The translations under genes and the position numbers were made by a program. The notes beneath the pieces were generated by a model. It was not told where the DNA came from. It worked only from the letters and a program-made list of their open reading frames with translations, and did no database searches. This document shows, one piece after another, positions 51,024 through 58,389 of a stretch of 64,000 nucleotides of DNA. The stretch is from Candidatus Gastranaerophilales bacterium (GTDB lineage: Bacteria > Cyanobacteriota > Vampirovibrionia > Gastranaerophilales > Gastranaerophilaceae), in contig CALUYZ010000004.1 of assembly GCA_944325175.1 (NCBI GenBank), forward strand, positions 62,001-126,000. The letters are read 5' to 3'. How positions within the stretch are numbered: the first letter of the stretch is position 1; each line of letters opens with the position of its first letter.

Positions 51024-52418
51024 TTATTCTGCACCATATTTTTTAATAATTTTGCCTAAATTCTTATTTATTTCCAAAAGCCCTGTATAAGTTGTTAAAA
51101 CAACAAGGTTTTCGTTTTCATTCAGCTCGTTTATGCAAGCTTCAATGCTCAATGAAACTTTATCGGTGGAATCAAAAGTTTCTATTAAAACAGGGTTAAC
51201 ATTTGCATATTTTAATCTTAATGACATATCATAAGACCTTATCCCTGTTGTATAAATGACATTTGAAAAATCCGATAAACTTTCAAAATCTGCATCCCAA
51301 AGCCAGCTTACATCACGACCGTCTGCATAATTGTCGTTAATTGCAATTAACATTCTTGAATTTTTTAAATTTTTCAAACCTCTTAAAACTTCGCTTGCCC
51401 CAACGGGGTTTTTAATTAAATGTATGGTCATAACCCCGCCATTATTCAACTTCACCTTTTGGTGACGACCAAAAACAGGCGAATAAGAGCGCATGGCATC
51501 TTCAATAAAATTGGGTTCAACGCCCGCAAGCAGGGCTGCTGCTATTGCCCCAAGAGCATTATAAGCATTATAAAGACCGCTTAATTTTGTAATAAAACTG
51601 TATTTTTTATTTTTATATGTAACGTCCAAAATTGATTTATCGGGGTATATAAATGCATTTGCCGCCACATCGAGCATTTTTCTTTGGTTTCCGCATGCAC
51701 AATACCAAGAACCAAGTTGCGCATAGTATCTTTTATTATACAAAATATTTTCACCGCATTTTGGACAATCAATGGTTTCTTTCGGGCTGTTTGAATTTTT
51801 TTCATAATCAATATATTCAATATTGTTAAATCCAAAATAAATGAATTTATCATCGTTATAATTTAATTTTTCCGTTATTTCAGATAAGGAAGGGTCATCT
51901 GCATTTAGAATAATTTTAATATCAGGGTTTAATTCAATGCCTTTAATTATTTTTCTTCTTGCAATGTCCATTTCGCCGTATCTATCCAGTTGGTCACGAA
52001 AAAGATTTGTAATTAAAATGTAGTCAAAAACAAATTTATTTGAAATTGCTGAAAAATATGCCTCGTCACATTCTAAAACAACACCGTCAACATTTTGAAT
52101 TGTGCCATTCTTTTTATATAAACCTTTAGCAAGTGCGGTAATGATGCCGTTTGGCATATTGGCACCCAATTTATTGCTTATGATTTTTAATCCTTTTTTA
52201 TCTAAAATTTCGGATAAAATACCCGATGTTGTTGTTTTTCCGTTAGTGCCGGTTACTGCAAAGCGCGGATGATTAATATATTCGCTGCATTTAGATAAAA
52301 AATCAGGACAAACTTTTTGAACAATTTTCCCGGGAAAACTTGTTGCTTCGAAATTAAAAAATTTAAGCGCCATTGAAACCTTATTTGAAAGTTTAACAGC
52401 CTCTAAAAACTTTGGCAT
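51024..52418 (-). CDS. murT: Lipid II isoglutaminyl synthase subunit MurT-like
   Basis: A 464-residue Mur-ligase-like protein. It has FAVTGTNGKTTTSGIL (P-loop), LECDEAYF, ILITNLFRDQLDRYGE, the zinc ribbon CPKCGENILYN with YCACGNQ (about 222-245), LSGLYNAYNALGAIAAA and a C-terminal DUF1727-like domain (INDNYADGRDVSWLWD). MurT with the glutaminase GatD amidates the D-Glu of lipid II. GatD is normally the next gene, but here only convergent cdaA follows, so GatD must be elsewhere. Confidence 0.92.
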   Translation of the reverse strand: MPKFLEAVKLSNKVSMALKFFNFEATSFPGKIVQKVCPDFLSKCSEYINHPRFAVTGTNGKTTTSGILSEILDKKGLKIISNKLGANMPNGIITALAKGLYKKNGTIQNVDGVVLECDEAYFSAISNKFVFDYILITNLFRDQLDRYGEMDIARRKIIKGIELNPDIKIILNADDPSLSEITEKLNYNDDKFIYFGFNNIEYIDYEKNSNSPKETIDCPKCGENILYNKRYYAQLGSWYCACGNQRKMLDVAANAFIYPDKSILDVTYKNKKYSFITKLSGLYNAYNALGAIAAALLAGVEPNFIEDAMRSYSPVFGRHQKVKLNNGGVMTIHLIKNPVGASEVLRGLKNLKNSRMLIAINDNYADGRDVSWLWDADFESLSDFSNVIYTTGIRSYDMSLRLKYANVNPVLIETFDSTDKVSLSIEACINELNENENLVVLTTYTGLLEINKNLGKIIKKYGAE

Positions 52419-52477
52419 AATAAATACTTCTACCTTACGATATTAATAATGAATAAAACAATTATAATACATAATAT

Positions 52478-52834
52478 ATGCAAGTTGTTTATTTTTTAAT
52501 ATCTCTTATAGAAATAATTTTAACTTTTATTATTGTTTCCTTGCTTATAAAAGGAACAAGGGCAATTAAAAATGCGAATATAAAAGTTAATTCAAACATT
52601 AAAAAGTTTGAAGATATTTATGAAATTATTACAAAAATTTTAAATTTAAGCGCAAAATTTTTTGATTTTTACAAAAACTATAAAGCCTCAATAAAAGAAA
52701 TAAACCATTTGTTCAAGGCAATTATTTCGGTTAAAAAAATTATAGATACATATTCTTTCTTATCAAGCATTACAACAATAAAAAAACTTGGCTTTCTTAT
52801 ATTTTTAAAAAAAATGATATTTAAAAAACACTAA
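52478..52834 (+). CDS. Small membrane-anchored hypothetical protein
   Basis: A 118-residue protein with one N-terminal membrane helix (VVYFLISLIEIILTFIIVSLL) followed by lysine-rich amphipathic helices (INHLFKAIISVKKIIDTYSF) and a second weakly hydrophobic stretch near the end. TATAAT at 52463-52468 lies nine bases before the ATG with no ribosome-binding site. The layout resembles small YtxH/DUF948-like proteins, but I recognise no family. It is divergent from murT. Confidence 0.5.
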   Translation: MQVVYFLISLIEIILTFIIVSLLIKGTRAIKNANIKVNSNIKKFEDIYEIITKILNLSAKFFDFYKNYKASIKEINHLFKAIISVKKIIDTYSFLSSITTIKKLGFLIFLKKMIFKKH

Positions 52835-52930
52835 TTGAACTTTTAGCTAGTCATAACTATTACCATTTTGTGTATTTTTAGTTCATTAAAAATTATTTAA
52901 ACTAAAAAAACAATGACTAAGGAGTTTTTT

Positions 52931-53239
52931 ATGCTAGTTGAAAAAAGATATAGAGAGAATGAAAACTACGCTTGCCAAGAATTTAAAGGAGTAATAAAAG
53001 AAACAATTCCTTGGCTTGAATACTTGGCAGATGAATATCATTGTTCAGTTGTTAAAAAAGAATGGAGAAGCAAATATAACAATTATGTTGTATATGATTA
53101 TGAACCTTTTTGCTCTGAAGGTTTTGAAATTAACATGACATTAAGCTCAAATTCTCCGCAGTTTCTTAATTTTGTAAAATATTTATACGACAAAAAAATG
53201 TCAGTTATAAATTATCTGAACAACTGCATTGAAATTTAA
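52931..53239 (+). CDS. Hypothetical soluble protein
   Basis: About 102 residues from the ATG at 52931, chosen because AAGGAG (52918-52923) is well spaced for it; an earlier ATG at 52913 lies before that site. It is an alpha/beta sequence rich in Tyr and Trp (IPWLEYLADEY, KKEWRSKYNNYVVYDY) with no signal peptide. No family recognised. A palindromic terminator follows at 53261. Confidence 0.55.
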   Translation: MLVEKRYRENENYACQEFKGVIKETIPWLEYLADEYHCSVVKKEWRSKYNNYVVYDYEPFCSEGFEINMTLSSNSPQFLNFVKYLYDKKMSVINYLNNCIEI

Positions 53240-53260
53240 GATAATGCAAACTAATTAAAA

Positions 53261-53287
53261 AAATTGCACCTTTTAAAGGTGCAATTT
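53261..53287. terminator. Bidirectional terminator with TTGCACC stem
   Basis: AAATTGCACCTTT and AAAGGTGCAATTT pair around a single central base. It terminates both the small rightward gene and the leftward pilin gene. Its TGCACC stem is shared with the hairpins among the pilin paralogues. Confidence 0.85.
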
Positions 53288-53305
53288 CCGTATATAAATT
53301 AAACA

Positions 53306-54268
53306 TTATTTTTGTATGCAACGTATTGCATTTGAGGTTGAACGAGCAACTAAGCTAAGTTGACCTGTTGCAAAATCTTGAGTCCAAGACATGCCATTAG
53401 CACCGACTGAAGTAACTGAACCTGAACCATAGCTGCCTGTAGTAAGGTTAATCAAGCTGCTGTTGATAAACATAGCAGCAAGTTCAGATTTATCAGGAAG
53501 CCTTAAATCTTCACTTTGCGCTCTGCAAGAAGAAGCAGCATCTAAAGTGCTTGTGCTTGCAGTATATGAAGGTGCGCTGGTTGAATCAGCTTTATATGCT
53601 ATTGGAGCTACTACGACAGGGTTTTTTCTGTATAGCGCAGTAATATAGCCGACATCTTTACCAACTTGGTTTGGACCTTCAGCACCATTTAAGTCATACA
53701 AGAAGTTTACGCACATTTTATTTTGCGCATAATGAGCAACAGAGCTGTCTGAACCGCAGTGAGGATTATAGAAAACAGCAATAGATTCGCCGTTTACTGT
53801 TTCAAATGCTGCCGCTTTTGTATCAACGTTACTTCCGTCGCTTGAGCCGATTGTGCCTACATTTTGCAGCAATTTAGCATTTAATTCGCTCATTTTGGTT
53901 GGAAATGTCATTGTGCTGTTGTTTAAAGTTGTAATGCTTGCAGGTAAACCGCAAGAAGAAAGTTTATCCGGTCCGCAAACGTTATTGATTTTGTAAACTT
54001 TTGATAATGCGTCTAAAATAAAACTTTCAGCAGCTGTATCTGTCGTTGCTGTTCCGCCTTCACCAACTACATAGGAACCATAGCCGCCCAATGTATTCAT
54101 CTGCCCGATAGCTTGAGCTAGTCTTGCATGAAGAGCTTTCTTTTGAGCATCCCAAGCTTTTTCGTTTACGTTTACAAGTAAGCTTGGCAAAGTAATTGCA
54201 GCTACGATACCAATAATCGCCAAAGTAATCAAAATTTCAGCCAAAGTAAAGCCTGTTTTCTTTTTCAT
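53306..54268 (-). CDS. Type IV pilin-like protein, paralogue 1
   Basis: A 320-residue protein with a prepilin leader MKKKTGFTLAEILITLAIIG: cleavage before Phe, Glu5 of the mature protein, then the hydrophobic assembly helix. Residues 35-60 (KAWDAQKKALHARLAQAIGQ) are identical to the other copies. The middle part holds ESFILDALSKVYKINNVCGP, and the C-terminal 80 residues (DLRLPDKSELAAMF, then ANGMSWTQDFATGQ and IRCIQK) resemble the DUF1566/C-type-lectin-like fold. Inverted relative to the other three. Paired Cys residues suggest extracellular disulfides. Confidence 0.85.
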   Translation of the reverse strand: MKKKTGFTLAEILITLAIIGIVAAITLPSLLVNVNEKAWDAQKKALHARLAQAIGQMNTLGGYGSYVVGEGGTATTDTAAESFILDALSKVYKINNVCGPDKLSSCGLPASITTLNNSTMTFPTKMSELNAKLLQNVGTIGSSDGSNVDTKAAAFETVNGESIAVFYNPHCGSDSSVAHYAQNKMCVNFLYDLNGAEGPNQVGKDVGYITALYRKNPVVVAPIAYKADSTSAPSYTASTSTLDAASSCRAQSEDLRLPDKSELAAMFINSSLINLTTGSYGSGSVTSVGANGMSWTQDFATGQLSLVARSTSNAIRCIQK

Positions 54269-54385
54269 AAATTATTCCTTTCACAAAAATACGGTAAGAA
54301 CAACCTGTTTTATATTTTTGTATTATAGCATCATTTAATTATCACTTCAATATTGCTTCTTAATAAAAATTCACATGATAAAAAA

Positions 54386-55147
54386 TTAATAATTGACGTT
54401 AAGGGGATAATCTTTTGTGATTTTCCAACCGGCAGACTGTATTAATGTTGCGCAATAGCTTCGTTTTCGAATGTTATTTTCAGAATCACTAAGACAAGAA
54501 TACCCCTGTTGTGTTGAAGTTAAACCTTTTGTTGTGCCATCCCAACCCCATTTATAAGGTTCAAACGTATTGGGTAAATATTTGCAATTAATTTCTTTTG
54601 GAGTTCCGCTATATTTACTTTCACAGTCTGGAAAATAAATAAATGAAAAACCACAAACACCTGAAAGCTTTGAGTAATCATTATTATATCTTTTTTTGCA
54701 ACTTTCGGGATCGCCCGGGTAAAAAAACCAATCAGCCGTACTTGAATATTCTTGGTCACATTCAGGCTCTAGTGCGCTGCCGTCTGCAAAATAAAACACG
54801 GGACAACCGCTTTCTTTATATTCTATTTTTAAAGTACTCATATAAGGAGCAATATAATAATTCCACCATTTTTCAATACTGGAGCTTCCCTTTATCGGAT
54901 TACCCTCTTCATCATATTCAAATTCAATCATATTATTGGAAGCAGACCAAATTGTCCTATCGCCGTTTTCTAACTCTGAAAGCTGAATTGCCGCGTTAAT
55001 ATTCCTATAAAATTTAGCAAGTCTGCCTTCTACCACCAAATTATTATGCTTCTGAATAACAACCGGAATAACAAAAACTGCAACCACACCAATTATAACC
55101 AAAGTAATTAGCACCTCAGCCAGCGTAAAACCTCTAAACTTTTTCAT
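54386..55147 (-). CDS. Type IV pilin/pseudopilin-like protein, divergent
   Basis: A 253-residue protein with leader MKKFRGFTLAEVLITLVIIG (prepilin-type, Glu5) and a hydrophobic helix, followed by KFYRNINAAIQLSELENGDR, and a Cys-rich mature domain (about 11 Cys). It lacks the ESFILDALSKVYK segment and the variable lectin-like tail, so it is a more distant member of the family. It sits head-to-tail behind paralogue 1 and may be a core subunit or a separate pseudopilin. Confidence 0.8.
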   Translation of the reverse strand: MKKFRGFTLAEVLITLVIIGVVAVFVIPVVIQKHNNLVVEGRLAKFYRNINAAIQLSELENGDRTIWSASNNMIEFEYDEEGNPIKGSSSIEKWWNYYIAPYMSTLKIEYKESGCPVFYFADGSALEPECDQEYSSTADWFFYPGDPESCKKRYNNDYSKLSGVCGFSFIYFPDCESKYSGTPKEINCKYLPNTFEPYKWGWDGTTKGLTSTQQGYSCLSDSENNIRKRSYCATLIQSAGWKITKDYPLNVNY

Positions 55148-55315
55148 AACATTCTATCCTTTCAACTTTTTAGACCAAAATATTCATTATGTTTCAAAAA
55201 GCTCAAAACACCTGATTTTATTGGACAAAAAACAAAATAAAATAGAATGAAACTTAAAAATATAAGACTTGTAACTTCCAAAAAACAATGATAATATTAA
55301 TACATATAAACCATT

Positions 55316-55341
55316 TGCACCATAATGAATATTATGGTGCA
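55316..55341. terminator. TGCACCAT-stem hairpin
   Basis: TGCACCATAAT and ATTATGGTGCA are inverted repeats followed by ATTTTTATTG, so it looks like a terminator in the plus direction. No gene ends just before it on that strand, which suggests it is a remnant of a duplicated pilin unit. Confidence 0.6.
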
Positions 55342-55384
55342 TTTTTATTGCTCAATTTTAAATTCATGTACTAAAACTTTGTAG

Positions 55385-55404
55385 GTTGGGGTTTCTACCC
55401 CAAC
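55385..55404. repeat. GTAGGTTGGG-type palindromic repeat, copy 1
   Basis: GTTGGGG and CCCCAAC pair around TTTCTA, preceded by GTAG. A matching inverted copy with CCCAACCTAC lies at 56782-56804. It resembles small dispersed palindromic (REP-like) elements containing GTAGGTTGGG. Confidence 0.5.
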
Positions 55405-55492
55405 AAAATCTCATCTTCCGCATAAATTCCATATCCACCCGTCCTATTATTATTGCTATTCTTACATAAAGAACTTTTTCAACCAAAAAAAA

Positions 55493-55519
55493 TGCACCAA
55501 AATGAGTAATCTTGGTGCA
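55493..55519. repeat. TGCACCAA/TTGGTGCA hairpin, copy A
   Basis: The 8-bp stem TGCACCAA...TTGGTGCA with an 11-nt loop is followed by TTTATCTTCTTTTTCTTAAT. The tail sequence recurs almost unchanged after the hairpins at 56827 and 58193, marking a repeated intergenic module. It may terminate transcription. Confidence 0.7.
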
Positions 55520-55634
55520 TTTATCTTCTTTTTCTTAATATATCACTGTTTTTACATTAATTCAAGCTGTCAAAATTTGACATTTTTTAAATCCTCAACA
55601 CCTTAAACAGCACACCAACAACTATTTTACCCCC

Positions 55635-55663
55635 TTGCATCAAATTTACTCAAATTGGTGCAA
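55635..55663. promoter_or_regulatory. TTGNANCAA...TTGGTGCAA inverted repeat before pilin 2
   Basis: TTGCATCAA and TTGGTGCAA are separated by 11 bp and lie immediately before GTTGAAAGGA and the ATG at 55687. Counterparts precede pilin copies 3 (56968-56996) and 4 (58336-58364) with the same spacing. A regulator-binding site or leader hairpin is likely. Confidence 0.55.
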
Positions 55664-55686
55664 AAGTTGAAAGGAAAGCAGGAAAT

Positions 55687-56658
55687 ATGAAAAAGAAAAC
55701 AGGGTTTACCCTTGCTGAAATTTTGATTACTTTAGCAATTATTGGCATCGTTGCCGCAATTACTTTGCCAAGTTTATTGGTTAATGTAAACGAAAAAGCT
55801 TGGGACGCACAGAAAAAAGCTCTTCATGCAAGACTAGCACAAGCTATAGGGCAAATGAACACATTGGGTGGCTATGGAACCTATACAGAAGATGAAGAAG
55901 GAACTGCAACAGAAGATACGGCAGCTGAGAGTTTTATTTTGGATGCACTTTCTAAGGTTTATAAAATTAATAATGTTTGTGGACCGGATAAGCTTTCTTC
56001 TTGCGGTATTCCAAGTAAAATTACAACCCTAGATGCGGTTTCTGAAATTAATTTTCCAACTAAAATGAAAGAATTAAATGCAAAGCTTTTAAATGGACTT
56101 CATTATACAAGTGAAGACGGTGATGTTGCAGATACCAAAGCTGCTGCATTTGAAACAGTTAATGGCGAGTCTGTTGCAGTATTTTACAACCCATTATGTA
56201 GTTCGGATACAACAACTAGCCATCACGCTCAAAACAAAATGTGTGCAAATTTCATATATGACCTAAATGGTAGTGAAGGACCAAACCAAGTTGGTAAAGA
56301 TGTAGGTTTCATAACAGCTTTTTATAATAAAAACCCCGTCGTTGTAGCACCAATTCCGTATGACTCAGATTATACATCAACCGCAAAACAATATACGGAA
56401 ACAAAAGGTGAAATTGATGCACCAACAGCATGTGAACTCATGGGAGAAGATTTAAGATTACCCGATAGAGATGAAATTGCATCATTATTTATAAACTCAC
56501 CACTTATCAATCTGGGTGAAAGTAGTAGTCTCTATTGGTCAGGTTCGGTCATTTCATTGGGCACCTCTGGGTTAGCCTGGGTTCAGGTTTTCAGTAATGG
56601 CAACCGTCCCGAAGCCACTCGCTCTGGAACATTCTCCGTGCGCTGTGTCAGGAGATAA
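55687..56658 (+). CDS. Type IV pilin-like protein, paralogue 2, lectin-like variable tip
   Basis: A 323-residue prepilin-like protein with leader MKKKTGFTLAEILITLAIIG and the constant KAWDAQKKALHARLAQAIGQ helix. The central part (ESFILDALSKVYK, CGPDKLSSCGIPSKITTL, AAAFETVNGESVAVFYNP) matches the other copies. The C-terminal DUF1566/C-type-lectin-like domain has EDLRLPDRDEIASLF, YWSGSVISLG, SGLAWVQVF and ends VRCVRR. Between AW and RC the residues differ in every copy. The gene has its own terminator (56717) and leader repeat, so it is expressed as a single-gene unit. Confidence 0.88.
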   Translation: MKKKTGFTLAEILITLAIIGIVAAITLPSLLVNVNEKAWDAQKKALHARLAQAIGQMNTLGGYGTYTEDEEGTATEDTAAESFILDALSKVYKINNVCGPDKLSSCGIPSKITTLDAVSEINFPTKMKELNAKLLNGLHYTSEDGDVADTKAAAFETVNGESVAVFYNPLCSSDTTTSHHAQNKMCANFIYDLNGSEGPNQVGKDVGFITAFYNKNPVVVAPIPYDSDYTSTAKQYTETKGEIDAPTACELMGEDLRLPDRDEIASLFINSPLINLGESSSLYWSGSVISLGTSGLAWVQVFSNGNRPEATRSGTFSVRCVRR

Positions 56659-56716
56659 ATTGTCATTTTGCTAAAATGTGACAAGACTAAACAAAAAGAC
56701 TCTAAATTTTATCTTT

Positions 56717-56746
56717 AGCGTCACTTTTTTTAAGTGGCGCTTTTTT
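56717..56746 (+). terminator. Terminator after pilin 2
   Basis: AGCGTCACTT and AAGTGGCGCT pair (with one G-U) and are followed by a T-run. The same stem sequence recurs in the terminator after pilin 3 (58143). Confidence 0.85.
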
Positions 56747-56781
56747 GTTTTTTGATGTTGCAATAAAAACAGTTTGATGAT

Positions 56782-56804
56782 GTTGGGCTGAAAGCCCAAC
56801 CTAC
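56782..56804. repeat. GTAGGTTGGG-type palindromic repeat, copy 2 (inverted)
   Basis: GTTGGG and CCCAAC pair around CTGAAAG, followed by CTAC, i.e. the reverse complement arrangement of the repeat at 55385. Confidence 0.5.
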
Positions 56805-56826
56805 TTAATTTTAAACATGAAAAAAG

Positions 56827-56851
56827 CACCAAAATGAACGATATTGGTGCA
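56827..56851. repeat. GCACCAA/TTGGTGC hairpin, copy B
   Basis: GCACCAA and TTGGTGC pair around an 11-nt loop; the following ATTTATCTTCTTTTTCTCAATATAGCA repeats the tail of copy A at 55493 (shown here only in part as TTTATCTTCTTTTTCT). Confidence 0.65.
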
Positions 56852-56967
56852 TTTATCTTCTTTTTCTCAATATAGCATTGTTTTTAGATTAGTTCAAGAG
56901 GGGAAAAGTTTGAAAATTTTAATATCTATTGTAGCGAAAATAATCAAATGGTAAAGCTTTTAAGGTA

Positions 56968-56996
56968 TTGCACCAAATTCGTTCAAATTGGTGCAA
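56968..56996. promoter_or_regulatory. Perfect TTGCACCAA...TTGGTGCAA inverted repeat before pilin 3
   Basis: A perfect 9-bp inverted repeat with an 11-nt spacer, followed by AGTTGAAAGGA as before pilins 2 and 4. Here about 120 bp intervene before the ATG, including a second AAAAGGATAGAAAGG ribosome-binding region. Confidence 0.6.
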
Positions 56997-57122
56997 AGTT
57001 GAAAGGATAAAATTTATACATTACATTGAAGAGAAAGCAAAATAATGATATTATAAGAATATGTGAAGTATTACTTCATTATACATTCCTGTGGGAATTA
57101 AAAGGATAGAAAGGCAACTATT

Positions 57123-58094
57123 ATGAAAAAGAAAAAAGGGTTTACTTTGGCTGAAATTCTTATTACTTTGGCAATTATAGGTATTGTCGCAGCAATTACT
57201 TTGCCAAGTTTATTGGTTAACGTTAACGAAAAAGCATGGGATGCACAGAAAAAAGCGCTACATGCAAGACTGGCGCAAGCTATTGGGCAAATGAACAGTT
57301 TGGGCGGGTATGGAACGTATACAAAAGGCGAAACAGATGCAGAAACCGTAGATACTGCCGCTGAAAGCTTTATTTTGGATGCATTATCTAAGGTTTATAA
57401 AATTAATAACGTTTGCGGACCGGATAAACTAAGTTCTTGTGGTATTCCAAGCAAAATTACAACACTTGATGCAAAATCTGAAATTGATTTCCCTGTAAAA
57501 ATAAGCGGGTTGAATACGAAACTGTTAAACGGTGCTCATGAAACAGGAGAAGACGGAAACGTTGCAGACACAAAGGCAGCTGCATTTGAAACGGTTAATG
57601 GCGAATCAATCGCAGTTTTCTACAACCCACTTTGCAGTTCGGACACATCTTCTAACCATTTTGCACAAAATAAAATGTGTGTAAATTTCATATATGACTT
57701 AAATGGTAGCGAAGGACCAAACCAAGTTGGTAAAGATGTAGGCTTCATTACAGCTTTTTATAATAAAAATCCGATTGTAGTAGCACCTGAAGCCTACAAT
57801 AGTGATTACGCTTCCGCTGTAAAACATTATACGGAAGATTCAGAAACCATAGATGCTCAAAGCGCATGCAAAACAATGGGTGAAGATTTAAGACTACCTG
57901 ATAGAGATGAACTGGCATCACTTTTTGTTAATGCGCCCCTTATAAATCTAGGAGAAAGCGCAAACGGCTACTGGTCAAGCTCCGTAATTTCACTTGGTAC
58001 TTCCGGTTTAGCTTGGGCGCAGGGCTTTGGTAATGGCAGCTGCGGTCGTAACTCTCGCACCCTAACAGGCTATGTACGTTGCATTAAAAGATAA
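57123..58094 (+). CDS. Type IV pilin-like protein, paralogue 3, lectin-like variable tip
   Basis: A 323-residue protein with leader MKKKKGFTLAEILITLAIIG and the same constant helix and core as paralogue 2. Conserved landmarks are CGPDKLSSCGIPSKITTL, DTKAAAFETVNGES, EDLRLPDRDELASLF and YWSSSVISLGTSG. The variable tip reads LAWAQGFGNGSCGRNSRTL and ends VRCIKR. The tip sequence is visibly richer in G and C than the rest of the gene. Start chosen at the leader Met; a ribosome-binding AAAGGATAGAAAGG precedes it. Confidence 0.88.
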   Translation: MKKKKGFTLAEILITLAIIGIVAAITLPSLLVNVNEKAWDAQKKALHARLAQAIGQMNSLGGYGTYTKGETDAETVDTAAESFILDALSKVYKINNVCGPDKLSSCGIPSKITTLDAKSEIDFPVKISGLNTKLLNGAHETGEDGNVADTKAAAFETVNGESIAVFYNPLCSSDTSSNHFAQNKMCVNFIYDLNGSEGPNQVGKDVGFITAFYNKNPIVVAPEAYNSDYASAVKHYTEDSETIDAQSACKTMGEDLRLPDRDELASLFVNAPLINLGESANGYWSSSVISLGTSGLAWAQGFGNGSCGRNSRTLTGYVRCIKR

Positions 58095-58142
58095 AAGCGC
58101 AATAAACTAAAATCTCTTAAAGTTTACCATTTAATCAGTACT

Positions 58143-58170
58143 AAAAGCGTCACTCAAAAGTGACGCTTTT
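58143..58170. terminator. Terminator after pilin 3
   Basis: AAAAGCGTCACT and AGTGACGCTTTT pair perfectly around CAAA, with T- and A-runs at the two ends. Its stem matches the terminator after pilin 2, showing that gene plus terminator were duplicated together. Confidence 0.9.
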
Positions 58171-58192
58171 AAAAGTGAAATTTAATAAAAAA

Positions 58193-58219
58193 TGCACCAA
58201 AATGTTTTAGTTTGGTGCA
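58193..58219. repeat. TGCACCAA/TTGGTGCA hairpin, copy C
   Basis: TGCACCAA...TTGGTGCA with an 11-nt loop, then TTTTAGGTCTTTTTATTAATAT. Same position between pilin units as copies A and B. Confidence 0.7.
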
Positions 58220-58335
58220 TTTTAGGTCTTTTTATTAATATAGCATTGTTTTGGATTTTGTTCAAGATTGGGAAAAAGGGCGTGTGAACTTTTTGGGTGG
58301 GTGGGAAGTGGTGCAGATATTGGGGTTTTGGTGGG

Positions 58336-58364
58336 TTGCAACAAAATAAAACAGATTGGTGCAA
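58336..58364. promoter_or_regulatory. TTGCAACAA...TTGGTGCAA inverted repeat before pilin 4
   Basis: An imperfect 9-bp inverted repeat with the usual 11-bp spacer, followed by AAAAGTTGAAAGGATAG and the ATG at 58390. It corresponds to the elements at 55635 and 56968. Confidence 0.55.
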
Positions 58365-58389
58365 AAAAGTTGAAAGGATAGAAAAAGTT

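Larger units (their letters stand above)
55148..55686. other. Non-coding region between pilin genes, hairpin-rich
   Basis: 539 bp with no supported gene. It holds a terminator-like TGCACCAT hairpin (55316-55341), a GTTGGGG hairpin (55385-55404), a TGCACCAA hairpin (55493-55519) and the inverted repeat just before the pilin start (55635-55663). The leftward promoter of the 55147 pilin gene and the rightward promoter of the 55687 gene must also lie here. Confidence 0.7.
56659..57122. other. Non-coding region between pilins 2 and 3
   Basis: 464 bp without a supported gene. It contains a terminator (56717-56746), a GTAGGTTGGG-type palindrome (56782-56804), the GCACCAA hairpin (56827-56851) and a perfect TTGCACCAA...TTGGTGCAA repeat (56968-56996). 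About 120 bp of extra sequence then separates the repeat from the pilin ATG, unlike copies 2 and 4. Confidence 0.7.

Noticed and set aside
55300-58370. Hairpins between pilin genes as a CRISPR array or tRNA cluster
   Set aside because: They are irregularly spaced, vary in stem length, and follow gene ends or precede gene starts; terminators and leader elements explain them better.
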